A stretch of DNA of 64,000 nucleotides from Cephalotus follicularis (lineage: Eukaryota; Streptophyta; Magnoliopsida; Oxalidales; Cephalotaceae). The notes below the pieces were generated by a model, which saw only the letters and a list, made by a program, of their open reading frames with translations, was not told the DNA's origin and did no database searches. The stretch covers positions 352,239 to 416,238 of the forward strand of contig BDDD01000375.1 of the NCBI GenBank assembly GCA_001972305.1. The letters are read 5' to 3'. Numbering within the stretch: position 1 is the stretch's first letter; each line of letters opens with the position of its first letter. Positions 1 to 11,204 of the stretch are shown here, in pieces. A program made the translations under genes and the position numbers.

Positions 1-298
1 AGTAGAGGCTGTAGAACCCTAATTTCTTTTATCAATTTAGTTTTGTTTCACATATGTTTAGTAGCTAAACTCTTCAAGGTTTTAGGGTAATATGTTTTGT
101 AGCTAGTTCTTTAAGGTTTTTGGGTTAGAACAAAGCCTAGATTGTTATTGTTTCAATTCCATCAATAAAAATCCTTGAATATTTGATTTGTTCTTCAATA
201 TTTCTGCCTTCGCACACACTTTGTCTGTCTGATTAAAATCCACAAACATCTTATCGGTGAAGCTGAAAGTTGGTGAATAAATGGAGCTTAATTCAACG
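1..298. other. AT-rich sequence, no gene seen
   Basis: The stretch is AT-rich and resembles the leader or LTR end of a retroelement. I see no open frame with recognisable protein similarity and cannot place it in a family. Confidence 0.4.
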
Positions 299-455
299 GA
301 GTCTACTCATACGATTTGCCACAACGAACACACTTCGTATAGACCTAGCATGTCTACTCATACGTCTTGCCGCCGTTATCGTGTCGTACTTCGTATAGAC
401 CTAGCATGTCTACTCATACGTCTTGTCATCACCGTCGCACTCCGTATAGACCTAG
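299..455. repeat. short tandem repeat, about 56-bp unit, three copies
   Basis: The block with core TTCGTATAGACCTAGCATG, followed by a CTACTCATACGTCTTG block, recurs with starts near 333, 389 and 440. The 79-residue frame that crosses it comes from the repeat and is not convincing as a gene. Confidence 0.7.
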
Positions 456-699
456 ATGTCGTTGTTTATCAAGGTATGATCATTCAACTTCATGGAATTG
501 TTCAATATAATCTACGGTGAGTTTCTAAACCCTAAAACCGCTTTTAATTATATCTTTTCTTAGCTTTTATTCATTGGTTTGATAGTTTATCTTGAAATCG
601 GTATACTTCACCTAGGTTGGATAGATTACAACTAGTTTACGTTTCTCTGCGTTTGACCCGTTACTGCATGATCCGTGCACTTGCGGCTATAAATTTTAA

Positions 700-1066
700 A
701 ACATTCTAGTCAGAGGACATGCAGCTGTGTGGCCAGTCAGTGGAAATATAGCATGTGTGGCTCATCAAAAGAGATATAGCCTGTGTGGCCAGTTAGAGGA
801 AATATAGCTTGTGCAGCAAGTCTGATGAGATATATAGCCTATGTGGCTTGTCTACAGCCTGTACGATTGGTCAGAGGAGATACAGCCTGTGTGGCTAGTC
901 AGAGGAGATGCAGCATGTGTCGCTATTCAGACGAAATATAGCCTGTGTAGCTAGTCAGAGAAGATACAGCCTGTGTGGCTAGTCAGAGAAGATACAGCCT
1001 GTGTGACTAGTTGGAGGAGATGCAGCCTAAGTGGCTCATCAGAGGAGATACAACCTGTGTGGCTAG
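700..1066. repeat. 28-bp minisatellite, left part
   Basis: Degenerate units built on AGATACAGCCTGTGTGGCTA follow each other about every 28 bp. The array is cut by the element that starts at 1067 and resumes at 8654, so it was one continuous array before insertion. The open frames across it are repeat artefacts. Confidence 0.8.
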
Positions 1067-2977
1067 TGTAATACCCAGGTACGGTTTTGCAGAGGATCCT
1101 CTTTGTCATATCCATGTTAAGGCCTGTTTTAGGTTTTATTATTTTCCTTGAGCCATTTGGGAGTCCTCTCTTGTGCAATATTAAGGCCCAAAGTGGCGTG
1201 GGTTGAGAAGAGTCATTTATTTTGACAAAGCCCATAAGTGAAGCTTACAAGAGAAGCTAACCATTTCCAATGTCAACGGACGTGTTTCATGGAGAGTGTG
1301 TGAAGTGATATATCTGGCGCCTTGGGCAGAAGGAAGGAGGAAGAAGTCAGTGAGAAGTAAGTAGGAAGAAGAAGAAGGAAGAAAAGGGAAGACGCTGAGT
1401 GAACTCTGTCTGGGTGAGTTGTGAGTACTCCCTGTGAGGTTCAAGCTTCCTCTTCGTTGGATCCTTACTTCTGGCTTAACCGAGCATCTCCTCTACAAAT
1501 CTTGTTTCTCTTCTTCTCCATTGCTAGTGTGGTGGTCTCCCCGGGCATTTCTTGTGTGGGGGTCTCCTCGGGCGTTGACTGAGCAAAGTGGCTACTCCGG
1601 TGTTTTGTTGAAGATGCCTTCTCGGGCGTGAATCTCCTCGGGCTACCTGGTCTGGTGCTAGGAGTGGGTTGGCATCTGTGGATGGTTTGATATCCGTGGA
1701 TGGGCTGTTGTTCCGTGGATGGTCTGGTATTCTGTAGTGGGTAGGTGTGCATGGCTTCTCTGCGGGTAGGTGGTGGAATTGTTATGGCATTCCACATCTT
1801 GCTATTGTGGATGATGGATGAAGGTAGACATGCCAAACTTGCTAAACTACGTCGTAGGGGTGCGTACCCTTGAAGTGCCGAGTTCCTGGGCAGGCAGTGC
1901 TTGTTGTCTGGTACCTTGCAGTGCTTCCGACCTGGTACTTGTGGAACTTGTTGTCTGGTTCCTTGCAGAGGTTGCGGTCAGAGCTTGTTGTCTGGTACCT
2001 TGCAGTGATTGTGGTCTGGCTTGTGGCCCGGTACCTTGCAGTACTTGTGGTCTGGCGTTGTGGTCTGACATGTTGCAGAGGTCCTCGTTTGGCATATTGC
2101 AGAGGTGGTGATCAAGGGTCTAGAGAGAAAATGGTCTGTGGACGCCTAGGGGTTTCATATGTTGATCATGGTAAGAAGCGCTCCTTGTATAAAGACAGAG
2201 GAGAAGGTCTGTGGAGGATGTGTTTCTTCTGACCTTAGACCAAGGTGTTAAGTGATCACGTGTAGAACACGTGGGTGCTCTCCTCGAGTCTAAGTGATAC
2301 GGTGCGTGTTGGTGTCTTGGAAGACAATGTTAACTGGTCATGTGTAGAACACGTGGGTGCTCTCCTCAGGTCTAAGTGATAGGGTGCGTGTTGGTGTTTT
2401 GGAAGACATAGTTGAGGATTTAATGAAATGGTGAGTTGGGGCTCTCCGGTCGTTGAAGTCCTCTGCTCCTTTTTATAATACATCCTTGGAGTGGTCCTCG
2501 GGTTTTTTTGAGTAGTTGCTTCTGGTTTGGCATAGCTCCCTTGAATGAATGAAGTCTGGTGCGACTTCTCTGCTATGTATGGCCTGCGTGGCTATCCTTT
2601 CATTCTCAGTATTTGCTAAGCTATGCAAACCTGCATGTAATGAACTTCATACTAGTGGAACCTCATGGATGATTGAGGAAGTGGACGTAGGCATTTTCTG
2701 TGCTGAACCACTATAAAAATGACTGTCTCATTCTTCTCTTTCCTTTATCATGTATGTCTGAATGCATGAATGCTATGTCCAAGTTGTTGTAGGTCTTATC
2801 CTCTGCCATGGAGGAAGAGGATAGGCAAGACCTTGGTGCGTGGCGCCAGTCCGTTGCAGTGGGTAGCCGAGGTGCAGGTGGTCGTCCAATCCTCTGCTCT
2901 CGTGATGTGCCGTGGGTTATGGTTAAAGTCATCCCAGATTCTTGTAACAGCTCGAGTTTCGAGATCGGGTCGTTACA
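1067..2977 (+). repeat. 5' LTR of the non-autonomous element
   Basis: Starts TGTAATACCC and ends GGGTCGTTACA just before the primer site. It holds about one full unit of the 27-bp minisatellite near 1536, where the 3' LTR has fourteen. Several TTGTTGTCTGG/TACCTTGCAG-type short repeats lie at 1900-2100. Confidence 0.85.
2712..2719 (+). promoter_or_regulatory. LTR TATA box
   Basis: TATAAAAA follows GAACCAC about 265 bp before the LTR end, a usual place for an LTR promoter. The same block is at 8264-8271 in the 3' LTR, and a related one is at 9219-9225 outside the element. Confidence 0.6.
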
Positions 2978-2982
2978 ACTTT

Positions 2983-2998
2983 TGGTATCAGAGAGACC
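2983..2998 (+). other. primer-binding site, tRNA-iMet type
   Basis: TGGTATCAGAGAGACC lies 5 nt after the LTR end. The first 11 bases match the complement of the plant initiator tRNA-Met 3' end. This fixes the element's orientation as + strand. Confidence 0.85.
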
Positions 2999-3584
2999 GG
3001 TTTAGTGATTCGTGTGGTTCTGAAATTCTTTGAGGTTGGGAGGAACTTTAAAGATGGGAAGTTGGTGATTTGTCTGAGTACGAGGAGTATGTGACAACAC
3101 TGAGGTTGGGATTCTCCAATTTCTGGTATGGCTGATTGTATATTTGGAGGACATCAACTGGTTTTGTCACTGGACTTGGGCCGGACAAGTAATCCAGAGC
3201 GTCAAGAACCTGGTAAGCTGAGAATCTGGTAAGTGGTAGTGGTTGCAGAGGATCAGTAAGTGGGAAAACTCCTTTTCCTTATGTGATTTTCTTATTTCTG
3301 TCACTTGTTCTCTAAAAACTAACATAAGTGCAGAGAATGTATGGTGACAGGTTCTATGCTATGTGGCTTGCTAAGTTTGAGCCCCCCCTGGGTGAGGATG
3401 AGTTTGCGTTTGATCCGATGGCCATCTAACAGTCCATTGATCTATGATGTGATTGTTAAGTGGTACTGCCCCTAGGTTCCATACCCAGATCTGCACCTTT
3501 CATCGGTCTATAACGAATTGTTGCGTTGAGTGCAGACACGCATGATCCGCTACTCTTGACAACAGACCTTGTGGGCTGCCCTTG

Positions 3585-4170
3585 CATGTGATTGCCGGTG
3601 AAGGTGTGCTGGCGTAGCCCTTCTCTCGATGCTCACGATGCTGCTCTTGTACATGATTGTTGACGAGGGAGTGCTTGCGTAGCCCCTAGATCGATGTTCA
3701 AGGTACAGTTACGGATGCTAGATACTGGTGGAACTGGATATGCGAGGCTCTCATGGCCGAGGAGGAGTGGGCATTCGATCCTAATTCCATTCAGCAGTGC
3801 CATTGTCTATGATGAACTGTTGGGTGTGACTGTACCTGGGTTCCATACTCGGATATGCTCATTTCATTGGTCTATGATGGAATGATGTGTGGGGGCAGCC
3901 GAGGATCCGCTACTTCTTTGGTCAGACCATGCTGAGTTCTTGGACATGGGGTTGCCGACCAGGGATGGGTTAAGCGGTGATGCGCCGACCTCCAGTCGAT
4001 GTCCTCATCATGATTGCCGACGAGGGCGGTGCCTGCAGGCCCCTCAGTTGATGTTTATTGTTTATGCATTGCCCCTCGGGGATGGGTCGTGTGTGCGAGC
4101 CGAGGACCTCTGATGGAAGTTGCCAATGGAGCTAGGTGATTGCCGACGAGGGCGGAGGTTAGGCGGTGAT
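3585..4170 (+). repeat. modular repeat GATTGCCGACGAGGG ... GTAGCCCCTCGATCGATG
   Basis: A module of about 57-70 bp recurs near 3590, 3654, 4010 and 4138. It comes back at 6275-6440 inside the 3' LTR and at 63660-63850 at the window's end. Its function is unknown and copies are diverged. Confidence 0.65.
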
Positions 4171-5145
4171 ACGCGGGCCCTTCGATATGTTCTCCTACAC
4201 TATTATAATGAGGGTGTGCGGGCGCTGCGGTAGCTGGCCCCTCATCAACGCTGGTGATATGCTTTAACTCTCAGGGGGAGGGCCGTGCCTGATCAGCCGG
4301 GAAACCCTGTGGAGCGGTCATGAGTCCTCAAGGGGAAGGATCGTGCTTGCGAGCCAAAGAACCTCTGTTGGAGACCGAGTCATGGTATCCATGTGTTGAC
4401 ATGAGTGTGCATGGTGCACACCCTATAGCCATGACTTTTCCTCCGGCCCGGTGTACGCGCCGTTGAGATGAGCTGATAGATTTTCAACGGCAGATGCTTG
4501 TATGGGCCTGTGGGCCAAGGTTTTGGTATGATGTGTTGTTTTGCAGGTATTGCGGATGTGGCTCCACCGGGGTTGAGGATCTCAAGACACGGCCGACGTG
4601 GTTCTGGCTTATCTTGTTATCTTGCCGATGTGATGTTGGCACAACATATATTATGATCGATGGTCATTCAGGTCGGGCAGTGGTATCTGTTCATATATGT
4701 TGCTGATGAATTTTCTAGCTGAACTCCTATGGTCTATGGACTTCTGGCACAACTCTTTTATCACTGTTGATGGTTGTTCCAGCAGGTTGTATCTTATTTT
4801 TCGTATCAGTATGTTGCGGAGGATTGCTGTGGTTATGACTGCAGAGAAGCTCATCTATTGCCAAAGTGGTTCCCGTAGTCTTAAGCATCCTCTGATCCCC
4901 TGATACTGTGATTTTCCTGGGCAGCCTTAATTCCTCTAAAGATGAATATCTTGTTGAGTTGTTTCCTCGAATGGGTTGTCCTCGGAGTTATGTTGGATAG
5001 CACCTCTGGACCTTGAGGAGTCCTCAAACTACGAACTCTGGAGTCCTTGCTTGGGTGGGTTTGTCATGCATTGTGAAGGTCTTACCGGGTAGCATGATCT
5101 CTCCACGGCTTCCGTCATGGTAGGCGAGCGAATTTTGGGACAAGA

Positions 5146-5165
5146 TTCTTAAAGGGGGGGAGGAT
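5146..5165 (+). other. polypurine tract
   Basis: A run of A and G with seven consecutive G residues lies directly before the 3' LTR, where plus-strand DNA synthesis is primed. Confidence 0.8.
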
Positions 5166-5624
5166 TGTAATACCCAAGTACGGTTTTGCAGAGGATCCTC
5201 TTTGTCATCTGCTTGTTAAGGCCTGGTTTGGGTTTTATTATTTTCCTTGAGCCATTTGGGAGTCCTCACTTGTGCAATATTAAGGCCCAAAGTGGCGTGG
5301 GTTGAGAAGAGTCATTTATTTTGACTAAGCTCATAAGTGAAGCTTACAAGAGAAGCTAACCATTTCCAATGTGAAAGGACGTGTGTCAGGGAGAGTGTGT
5401 GAAGTGATATATCTGGCGCCTTGGGCAGAAGGAAGGAGGAAGAAGTTAGTGAGAAGTAGGTAGGAAGAAGAAGAAGGAAGAAAAGGGAAGACGCCGAGTG
5501 AACTCTGTCTGGGTGAGTTGTGAGTACTCCCTGTGAGGTTCAAGCTTCCGCTTCGTTGGATCCTTACTTCTGGCGTGACCGAGCATCTCCTCTACAAGTC
5601 TTGTTTCTCTTCTTCTCCATTTCT

Positions 5625-6686
5625 TCTGTAGTCAAACGTGGTTGAAGGTGATTCTCACTGGTCTTTGATGTCCTTACCCGAGTGTGGTATGGTGGATTCG
5701 GAGTTCCTCAGTACACTGAGCAGTGAGTTGGTATCCTTGGTGTGTTTGACATATGAGATGGCGAAACGTGGATCCGCTGGTAGATCCGAAGCTCTAGGCG
5801 GGTTATTCGAGTTCTGGGAATATGAAGAATCCAATGGGGGGATTCGGAGTTCCAAGGAACTGGTAAGCGTTGCAGGAGCTGGTATTGAGAGACCCAGGTA
5901 TCTGACGTTTTACTATGGTTTCGTTTATGGTTATACTAACTTAACCATTTTGTGTTGAGGTGTTTTGTGAGTTTGTGTTTTAGCATTTAGATTATGGGTA
6001 AATGAGGTTCCTCGGATCTTATGTGACGAATACAGCTGTTATGGCCATGTAAGATGCGTGTTCTTGCTAGGGAGTTAGTGCGATGTGCATCCTGGCAGAG
6101 GAACATCCCCTGCTGAGCAGTGCATGGTAAGCTTTCCTTGCAGAGTAGTCCACGTCGGGCGTCCCTTGGTGAGCCGTGCATGTCAAGCATCTTCTTAAGC
6201 ATTTGCCAGTTGAAGTGCCTCCTCGGTAGTGGCTGAGCGGTGATTCGCCGGCCCCTTGGAAAAAACTAACGCTACGTGATTGCCGACGAGGTAGCTCCTC
6301 GATCAATATTCATATGGTGTAGTGCTGAACTCGTGATTGCCGACGGGGGTGGGCCTGCGTAGCCCCTCGATCGATGCTCATGTAATGAGGTGCGCCAAAT
6401 GTGTGATTGCCGAGGAAGGAGTGCTCACGTAGCCCTTCTATCGATGTTCATGCGGTGCTCTAGAAGTGGGTATCTATATGCGTATATGAGGGATGTGTAC
6501 AGTCCTGTAGCCCATGACCACGTTGATGGAACTTCAACGGAGTTGTTATTTGTACTTGCCAAGGTGGTTCCGGCTATGAAAGTGTGTGAGTATGATGTCG
6601 GATGTTGAGTAAAGCTCCCCATATGTCTTGTGGAGTAAAGCTTTTCAGGCGTTAAGTAAGGATTCTCCAACGTCATGATGAGTTAG
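5625..6686 (+). other. interior-like segment inside the 3' LTR
   Basis: This 1-kb block is absent from the 5' LTR. Its right half (about 6220-6600) carries the GATTGCCGACGAGG module and closely resembles 63640-64000, which there lies next to sequence matching the element's true interior. It therefore looks like interior sequence captured in an LTR, or sequence deleted from the other LTR. I see no gene in it. Confidence 0.55.
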
Positions 6687-7082
6687 GTCTCCCCGGGCAT
6701 TGCTTGTGTGGTGGTCTTCTTGGGCATTGCTTATGTGATAGTCTCCTCGGGCATTGCTGGTGTGGTGGTCTCCCCGGGCATTTCTTTTGTGGTGGGCTTC
6801 TCGGGCATTGCTTGTGTGATGGTCTCCTTGGGCATTGCTGGTGTGGTGGTCTTCTCAGGCATTGCTTGTGTGATGGTCTCCCCGGGCATTGCTTGTGTGA
6901 TGGTCTTCTCGGGCATTGCTGGTATGGTGGTCTCCCCCGGCATTGCTTGTGTGATGGTCTTCTTAGGCATTTCTTCTGTGGTGGTCTTCCCAGGCATTTC
7001 TTGTGTGGTGGTCTTCTCTGGCATTGTTGGTGTGGTGGTCTCCTCGGGCATTTCTTGTGTGGCGGTCTCCTCAGGCGTTGAC
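6687..7082. repeat. 27-bp minisatellite, 14 full units
   Basis: Fourteen uninterrupted 27-bp units of the type GTCTCCTCGGGCATTGCTTG lie from 6687 to 7064, followed by a partial unit. Because the period is a multiple of three and has no indels, several frames on both strands stay open for 120-200 codons. I read these as artefacts. The 5' LTR has about one unit. Confidence 0.93.
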
Positions 7083-8263
7083 TGAGCGAAGTGGCTTCTC
7101 CGGTGCTTTGTTGAAGATGCCTTCTCGGGCGTGAATCTCCTCGGGATACCTGGTCTGGTGCTGGGAGTGGGTTGGCATCTGTGGATGGTTTGATATCCGT
7201 GGATGGGCTGTTGTTCCGTGGATGGTCTGGTACTCTGTAGTGGGCAGGTGTGCATGGCTTCTCTGCGGGCAGGTAGTGGAATTGTTGTGGCATTCTACAT
7301 CTTGTTGTTGTGGATGATGCCTGAAGGTAGACATGCCAAGCTTGCCAAACAACGTCTCAGGGGTGCGTACCCTTGAAGTGCCGAGCTCCTAGGCAGGAAG
7401 TGCTTGTTGTCTGGTACCTTGCAGTGCTTGTGGCCTGGTACTTACGGAGCTTGTTGTCTGGTACCTTGCAGAGGTTGTGGTCTGGCCTGTTGTCCGGCAC
7501 CTTACAGAGGTTGCGGTCAGAGCTTGTTGTCTGGTACCTTGCAGTGATTATGGTCTGGCTTGTGGCCCGGTACCTTGCAGTACTTGTGGTCTGGCATTGT
7601 GGTCTGACATGTTGCAGAGGTCGTCATCCGACATGTTGCAGAGGTCCTCATCTGGCATATTGCAGAGGTGGTGATCAAGGGTCTAGAGAGAAAAGCGTAT
7701 GTGGACGCCTAGGGGTTTCATACGTTGATCATGGTAAGAAGCGCTCCTTGTAGAAGGGCAGAGGAGAAGGTCTATGGAGGATGTGTTTCTTCTGACCTTA
7801 GACCAAGGTGTTAAGTGATCACGTGGGTGCTCTCCTCGGGTCTAAGTGATACGGTGCGTGTTGGTGTCTTGGAAGACAATGTTAACTGATCACGTGTAGA
7901 ACACGTGGGTGCTCTCCTCGGGTCTAAGTGATACGGTGCGTGTTGGTGTTTTGGAAGACAGTGTTGAGGATTTAATGAAACGGTGAGTTGGGGCTCTCCG
8001 GTCGTTGAAGTCCTCTGCTCCTTTTTATAATACATCCTTGGAGTGGTCCTCGAGTTTTGTTGAGTAGTGGCTTCTGGTTTGGCATAGCTCCCTTGAATAA
8101 ATGAAGTCTGGTGCAGCTTCTCTGCTATGTATGGCCTGCGTGGCTATCCTTATATTATCAGTATTTGCTAAGCTATGTAACCCTGCATGTAATGAACTTC
8201 ATACTAGTGGAACCTCATGGATGATGGAGGAAGTGGACGTAGGCATTTTCTGTGCTGAACCAC

Positions 8264-8271
8264 TATAAAAA
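8264..8271 (+). promoter_or_regulatory. LTR TATA box, 3' LTR copy
   Basis: TATAAAAA lies in the same context as 2712-2719. Transcription from it would run out of the element into 8654 and beyond. Confidence 0.55.
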
Positions 8272-8468
8272 TGACTGTCTCATTCTACTCTTTCCTTTAT
8301 CATGTATGTGTGAATGCATGAATTCTATGTCCAAGTTGTTGTAGGTCTGGTCCTCTACCGTGGAGGAAGAGGATAGGCAAGACCTTGGCGCGTGGTGCCA
8401 GTCCGCTACAGTGGGTAGCCGAGGTGCCGGTGGACGTCCAGTCCTCTGCTCTCGTGATGTGCTTGAAA

Positions 8469-8527
<59 letters not shown>

Positions 8528-8542
8528 TATGTATGTATGTAT
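8469..8542. repeat. compound AT / GT / GTAT microsatellite
   Basis: About seven AT units are followed by about 18 GT units and then AT and TATG units. It lies in the 3' LTR only. Confidence 0.95.
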
Positions 8543-8653
8543 AAAGGAGAAGATGAGAGAAGGAAATTTATATGACCAGTTTGTACCATGGGTTATGGTT
8601 AAAGTCATCCCAGATTCTTGTAACGGCTCGGGTTTCGGGATCCAGTCGTTACA

Positions 8654-8775
8654 GCTAGTCCGAGGTGACACAGCCTGTGTGGCTGGTCAGATGATATGCA
8701 ACCTATGTGACTGGTTTATTGATATACAGCCTGTGTGGCTGATCTATTTATACAAAGCCTATATGGCTACTCTGC
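8654..8775. repeat. 28-bp minisatellite, right part
   Basis: Continues the array of 700-1066 after the inserted element, beginning with the second GCTAG duplication. The units degrade towards 8775. Confidence 0.75.
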
Positions 8776-9783
8776 ACGGATGACACGAGGATGATGATGT
8801 GCTCTGATTTTATCATGGATGCGGAGCTCTAAATTGTGTATGGAGTTTACGCAGTGGATTCTGGTATGGAAGCAGTAAGGATTGATTGGTCCTCGCTCAC
8901 TTTGTCATCAGGACTTGTCCTCTCTTATCTATATTTCAGTAAAGATGGCAGACGGCAAGCTTCTTGATCCACCAACCCTGAAACAGTTGGGTTGACAGAG
9001 GTAGACCACGGACATGGACATCTTTCGCTAGCAATTCAGGCCAATTTTACATGCATGCATTGGGTATGTGGGATTTCGATTATGAATTGTTAATATATTT
9101 TGAACAGACATGTTATATGTGGCTAAAATACTCCTGTCATCCATGTAAAGAGCTTTACACTAGTGAAACCTCAACAACACTTGAGGAAGTGGACGTAGGC
9201 ACAGTTGGGCCGAACCACTATAAATCTTGGTCTCATTCTCTAACTCTCTTATCTCTTGAATATTTTTATACTGTATAAGATGAATTTGGATTTGATGAAC
9301 TGATTCCTCCTTCGGGAGTGTGGAATATAAATTGTGATTTAAACTGAGAGTTTTAGCAACAGTTCTACTAAGCCAGAGCTAGGACAATGGAAGGCGGAGC
9401 TCAGGATGTTAAGGAAGTGCTTGAATAATTGAAGGCAGAACTCCAAATGCCAGAGTAGACCTCGAAGGTAGAGGCCAGAAGAAGAGATCAAAGCTCAGGG
9501 CTCAAAGTCAAACCTCGATGCATGAAGGCAGGCCTCAAGGGCAGAGGTCAATCCTTGGAGTAAAGAAGCTAAGAAGTGTTAGATTAGGGTGTCCCTACAA
9601 TCCACGAAGAGGCTACAGACATATGTTCTTTACATATGTTACACTCTTGAATTGTACATTCTTAGTTCCATTCGTGTTCCATTGTGCATATTCAGTAAAT
9701 ATTGGCATTTTCTATAAGTATTATCCCAAACCGTCTCAACGGATCAATTGATCACCATGTCAACTGAATACACATATAGCGCC
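8776..9783. other. LTR-like non-coding sequence with a TATA module
   Basis: No gene is seen. At 9180-9235 the block GAGGAAGTGGACGTAGGCA ... GAACCACTATAAATC closely matches the promoter module of the LTRs at 2673-2720 and 8225-8272. The TATA is at 9219-9225. Purine-rich repeats follow at 9380-9560. It is probably part of an older LTR element. Confidence 0.5.
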
Positions 9784-11198
9784 TGTTGAGCATAAAAATG
9801 TATTCTTTTTAATGAGTTGATTATTGTACTTTTATGCTTGGAACATATTACTTTGGTTGTGTTTGATTGACTTTCAGGTAAGAGGCCAAAAAGATCAAAA
9901 TGCAGAAACATGAGTCAAATTGGTGCAAATTGAGAGCAAGGAGATTGAAGATTGAAGAATTGACAAAAATTATGCAGGAAACAGGGCAAAGCGCTGACGC
10001 CTTGTTTGTAAGCTTTGACGCTTAGACTAAAAGCACCAACAGTTAAGGTTAAAGCATCAACGCCCTAGTACAGAAGCTTAAAAATCAAATTGCACAATTT
10101 AAGCGTTGATGCCTTTACACAAAGAGTCAGCGCCTTACCAAAACCGTCAACGCTTTATAGATTGCGTCGATGCTTAACACGGCAATTCAAACATTCACCA
10201 CATCGTCGCGCATCTCAGCTCAACACAACAATTCCAAAGCGTCGACGCCCAAGACTTAAGCATCAACGCTTACGACGTATCAGGCAACAGAAATGGAAAG
10301 TTTTTACTGTTTGATTCATATTGTAATAGGTTAGATTTTTTTTCCCATATTTTGTAGAGGATTGGAGTATAAAAAGAATACAACGAAAAGGGGATGTAAA
10401 GTCAATAGGCGGATGCTGGATGAAAAATTCTCTGAAGAAGATTATTAATACAATGAAAAGGGGAAGTAAAGTCAAGAGGCGGCTGCTGGATGAAAAATTC
10501 TCTAAAGAAGATTATTACCACCATCATCATTATCGACTAAGTATCTTAATCCCTAGATGTAGATGAACCCATGTATTTTATATATCTCAAGGTCCGGTTT
10601 TCAGGTTTAATGGCATGTATGTAAGACACTTTTCTCTTGTTAATGTATGTGGAACATTGATGAGAAGGAATTTTAATGATATAAAATATGTTTTGATGTT
10701 TTAGTGCTTGTAGCTCTAATTCATTTACATCATGCAATGATTCTTAATCTATCTATGTGATTGCACCAAAGACAACCTTTAACAATCAACCTTTTGAGAG
10801 TATCAAGGTTTGACAGGATAGGGTGTATCTAGGCTAAATCATTATTTTCTGTGATGTTATATTAAACCAGAATTTATGCCATGAACTTGAGTATATATAT
10901 ATATACATGGGGGATTCACACATCTTAGGGACTATTTTCTCATATCAATTTCCTATTTATATTGTAATATTGCATTAGATATTTAATTTGAATTGTTCAG
11001 TTCATCCTTGTCGTAGTCTAATTCAAATCAATCTTCTTTTAAAGTTATTTCATTTAGTGTTCGTTATTTCTGTTTAAGTTCATACTAAGTTCAGTTTTCT
11101 AGCATATCATTACAGCTTTTCATGGGAACAATCCCTACTTTCCATTGTGCTAATTGTTAGATTGGGGAAATTTTGAATCAGTTCAACGACATCGAACA
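9784..11198 (+). repeat. LTR, probable 5' LTR of an Athila/Tat-type Ty3/gypsy element
   Basis: Starts TGTTGAGC and ends GAACA, giving TGTT/AACA termini. A tRNA-Asp primer site lies 6 nt later, the site used by the Athila and Tat lineages. The body is AT-rich with a cluster of GCGTCGACGC-like palindromes at 9991-10271. No polyprotein follows, because the interior is cut at about 11250 by a copia LTR fragment. Confidence 0.65.
9991..10271. repeat. cluster of GCGTCGACGC-type palindromes
   Basis: About nine copies or near copies are present, for example 10144-10155, 10164-10175, 10237-10249 and 10259-10271. Many have C-to-T or G-to-A changes at the CpG positions. They lie about 200-490 bp from the LTR start. 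Confidence 0.8.
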
Positions 11199-11204
11199 AA
11201 ATTT

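Larger units (their letters stand above)
2978..5165 (+). other. non-coding interior of the non-autonomous element
   Basis: The stretch between the LTRs has only short frames in all six readings and no retroelement motif such as a zinc knuckle, DSG, FIDD or HHCC. It is made largely of repeated GC-rich modules (see 3585-4170). A related copy of part of it lies at 63330-64000, so it is a family-level sequence and not random filler. Confidence 0.75.
1067..8653 (+). mobile_element. non-autonomous LTR retrotransposon (LARD-like)
   Basis: Two LTRs start TGTAATACCC and end CGTTACA. A tRNA-iMet-type primer site follows the first LTR and a polypurine tract precedes the second. The element is flanked by an exact 5-bp duplication, GCTAG (1062-1066 and 8654-8658). 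The 2.2-kb interior encodes no gag, protease, reverse transcriptase or integrase that I can find, so it would need another element's proteins to move. It sits inside a 28-bp minisatellite. The LTRs differ greatly in length (about 1.9 and 3.5 kb) because of a minisatellite expansion and an extra 1-kb segment in the 3' copy. Confidence 0.88.
5166..8653 (+). repeat. 3' LTR of the non-autonomous element (expanded)
   Basis: Matches the 5' LTR from 5166 to about 5620 and again from about 6690 to the end. Between these blocks it carries about 1.07 kb that the 5' LTR lacks. The terminal CGTTACA is followed by the GCTAG duplication. Confidence 0.83.

Noticed and set aside
6673..7293. Long repetitive frames (up to 206 codons) resembling a new repeat protein
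   Set aside because: The 27-bp unit without indels keeps several frames open on both strands at once. The region lies in an LTR, and the 5' LTR lacks the array.
8263..8783. Frames with Thr-His or Cys-Val repeats near 8300-8780
   Set aside because: They are the translated GT/AC microsatellite at 8469-8542.
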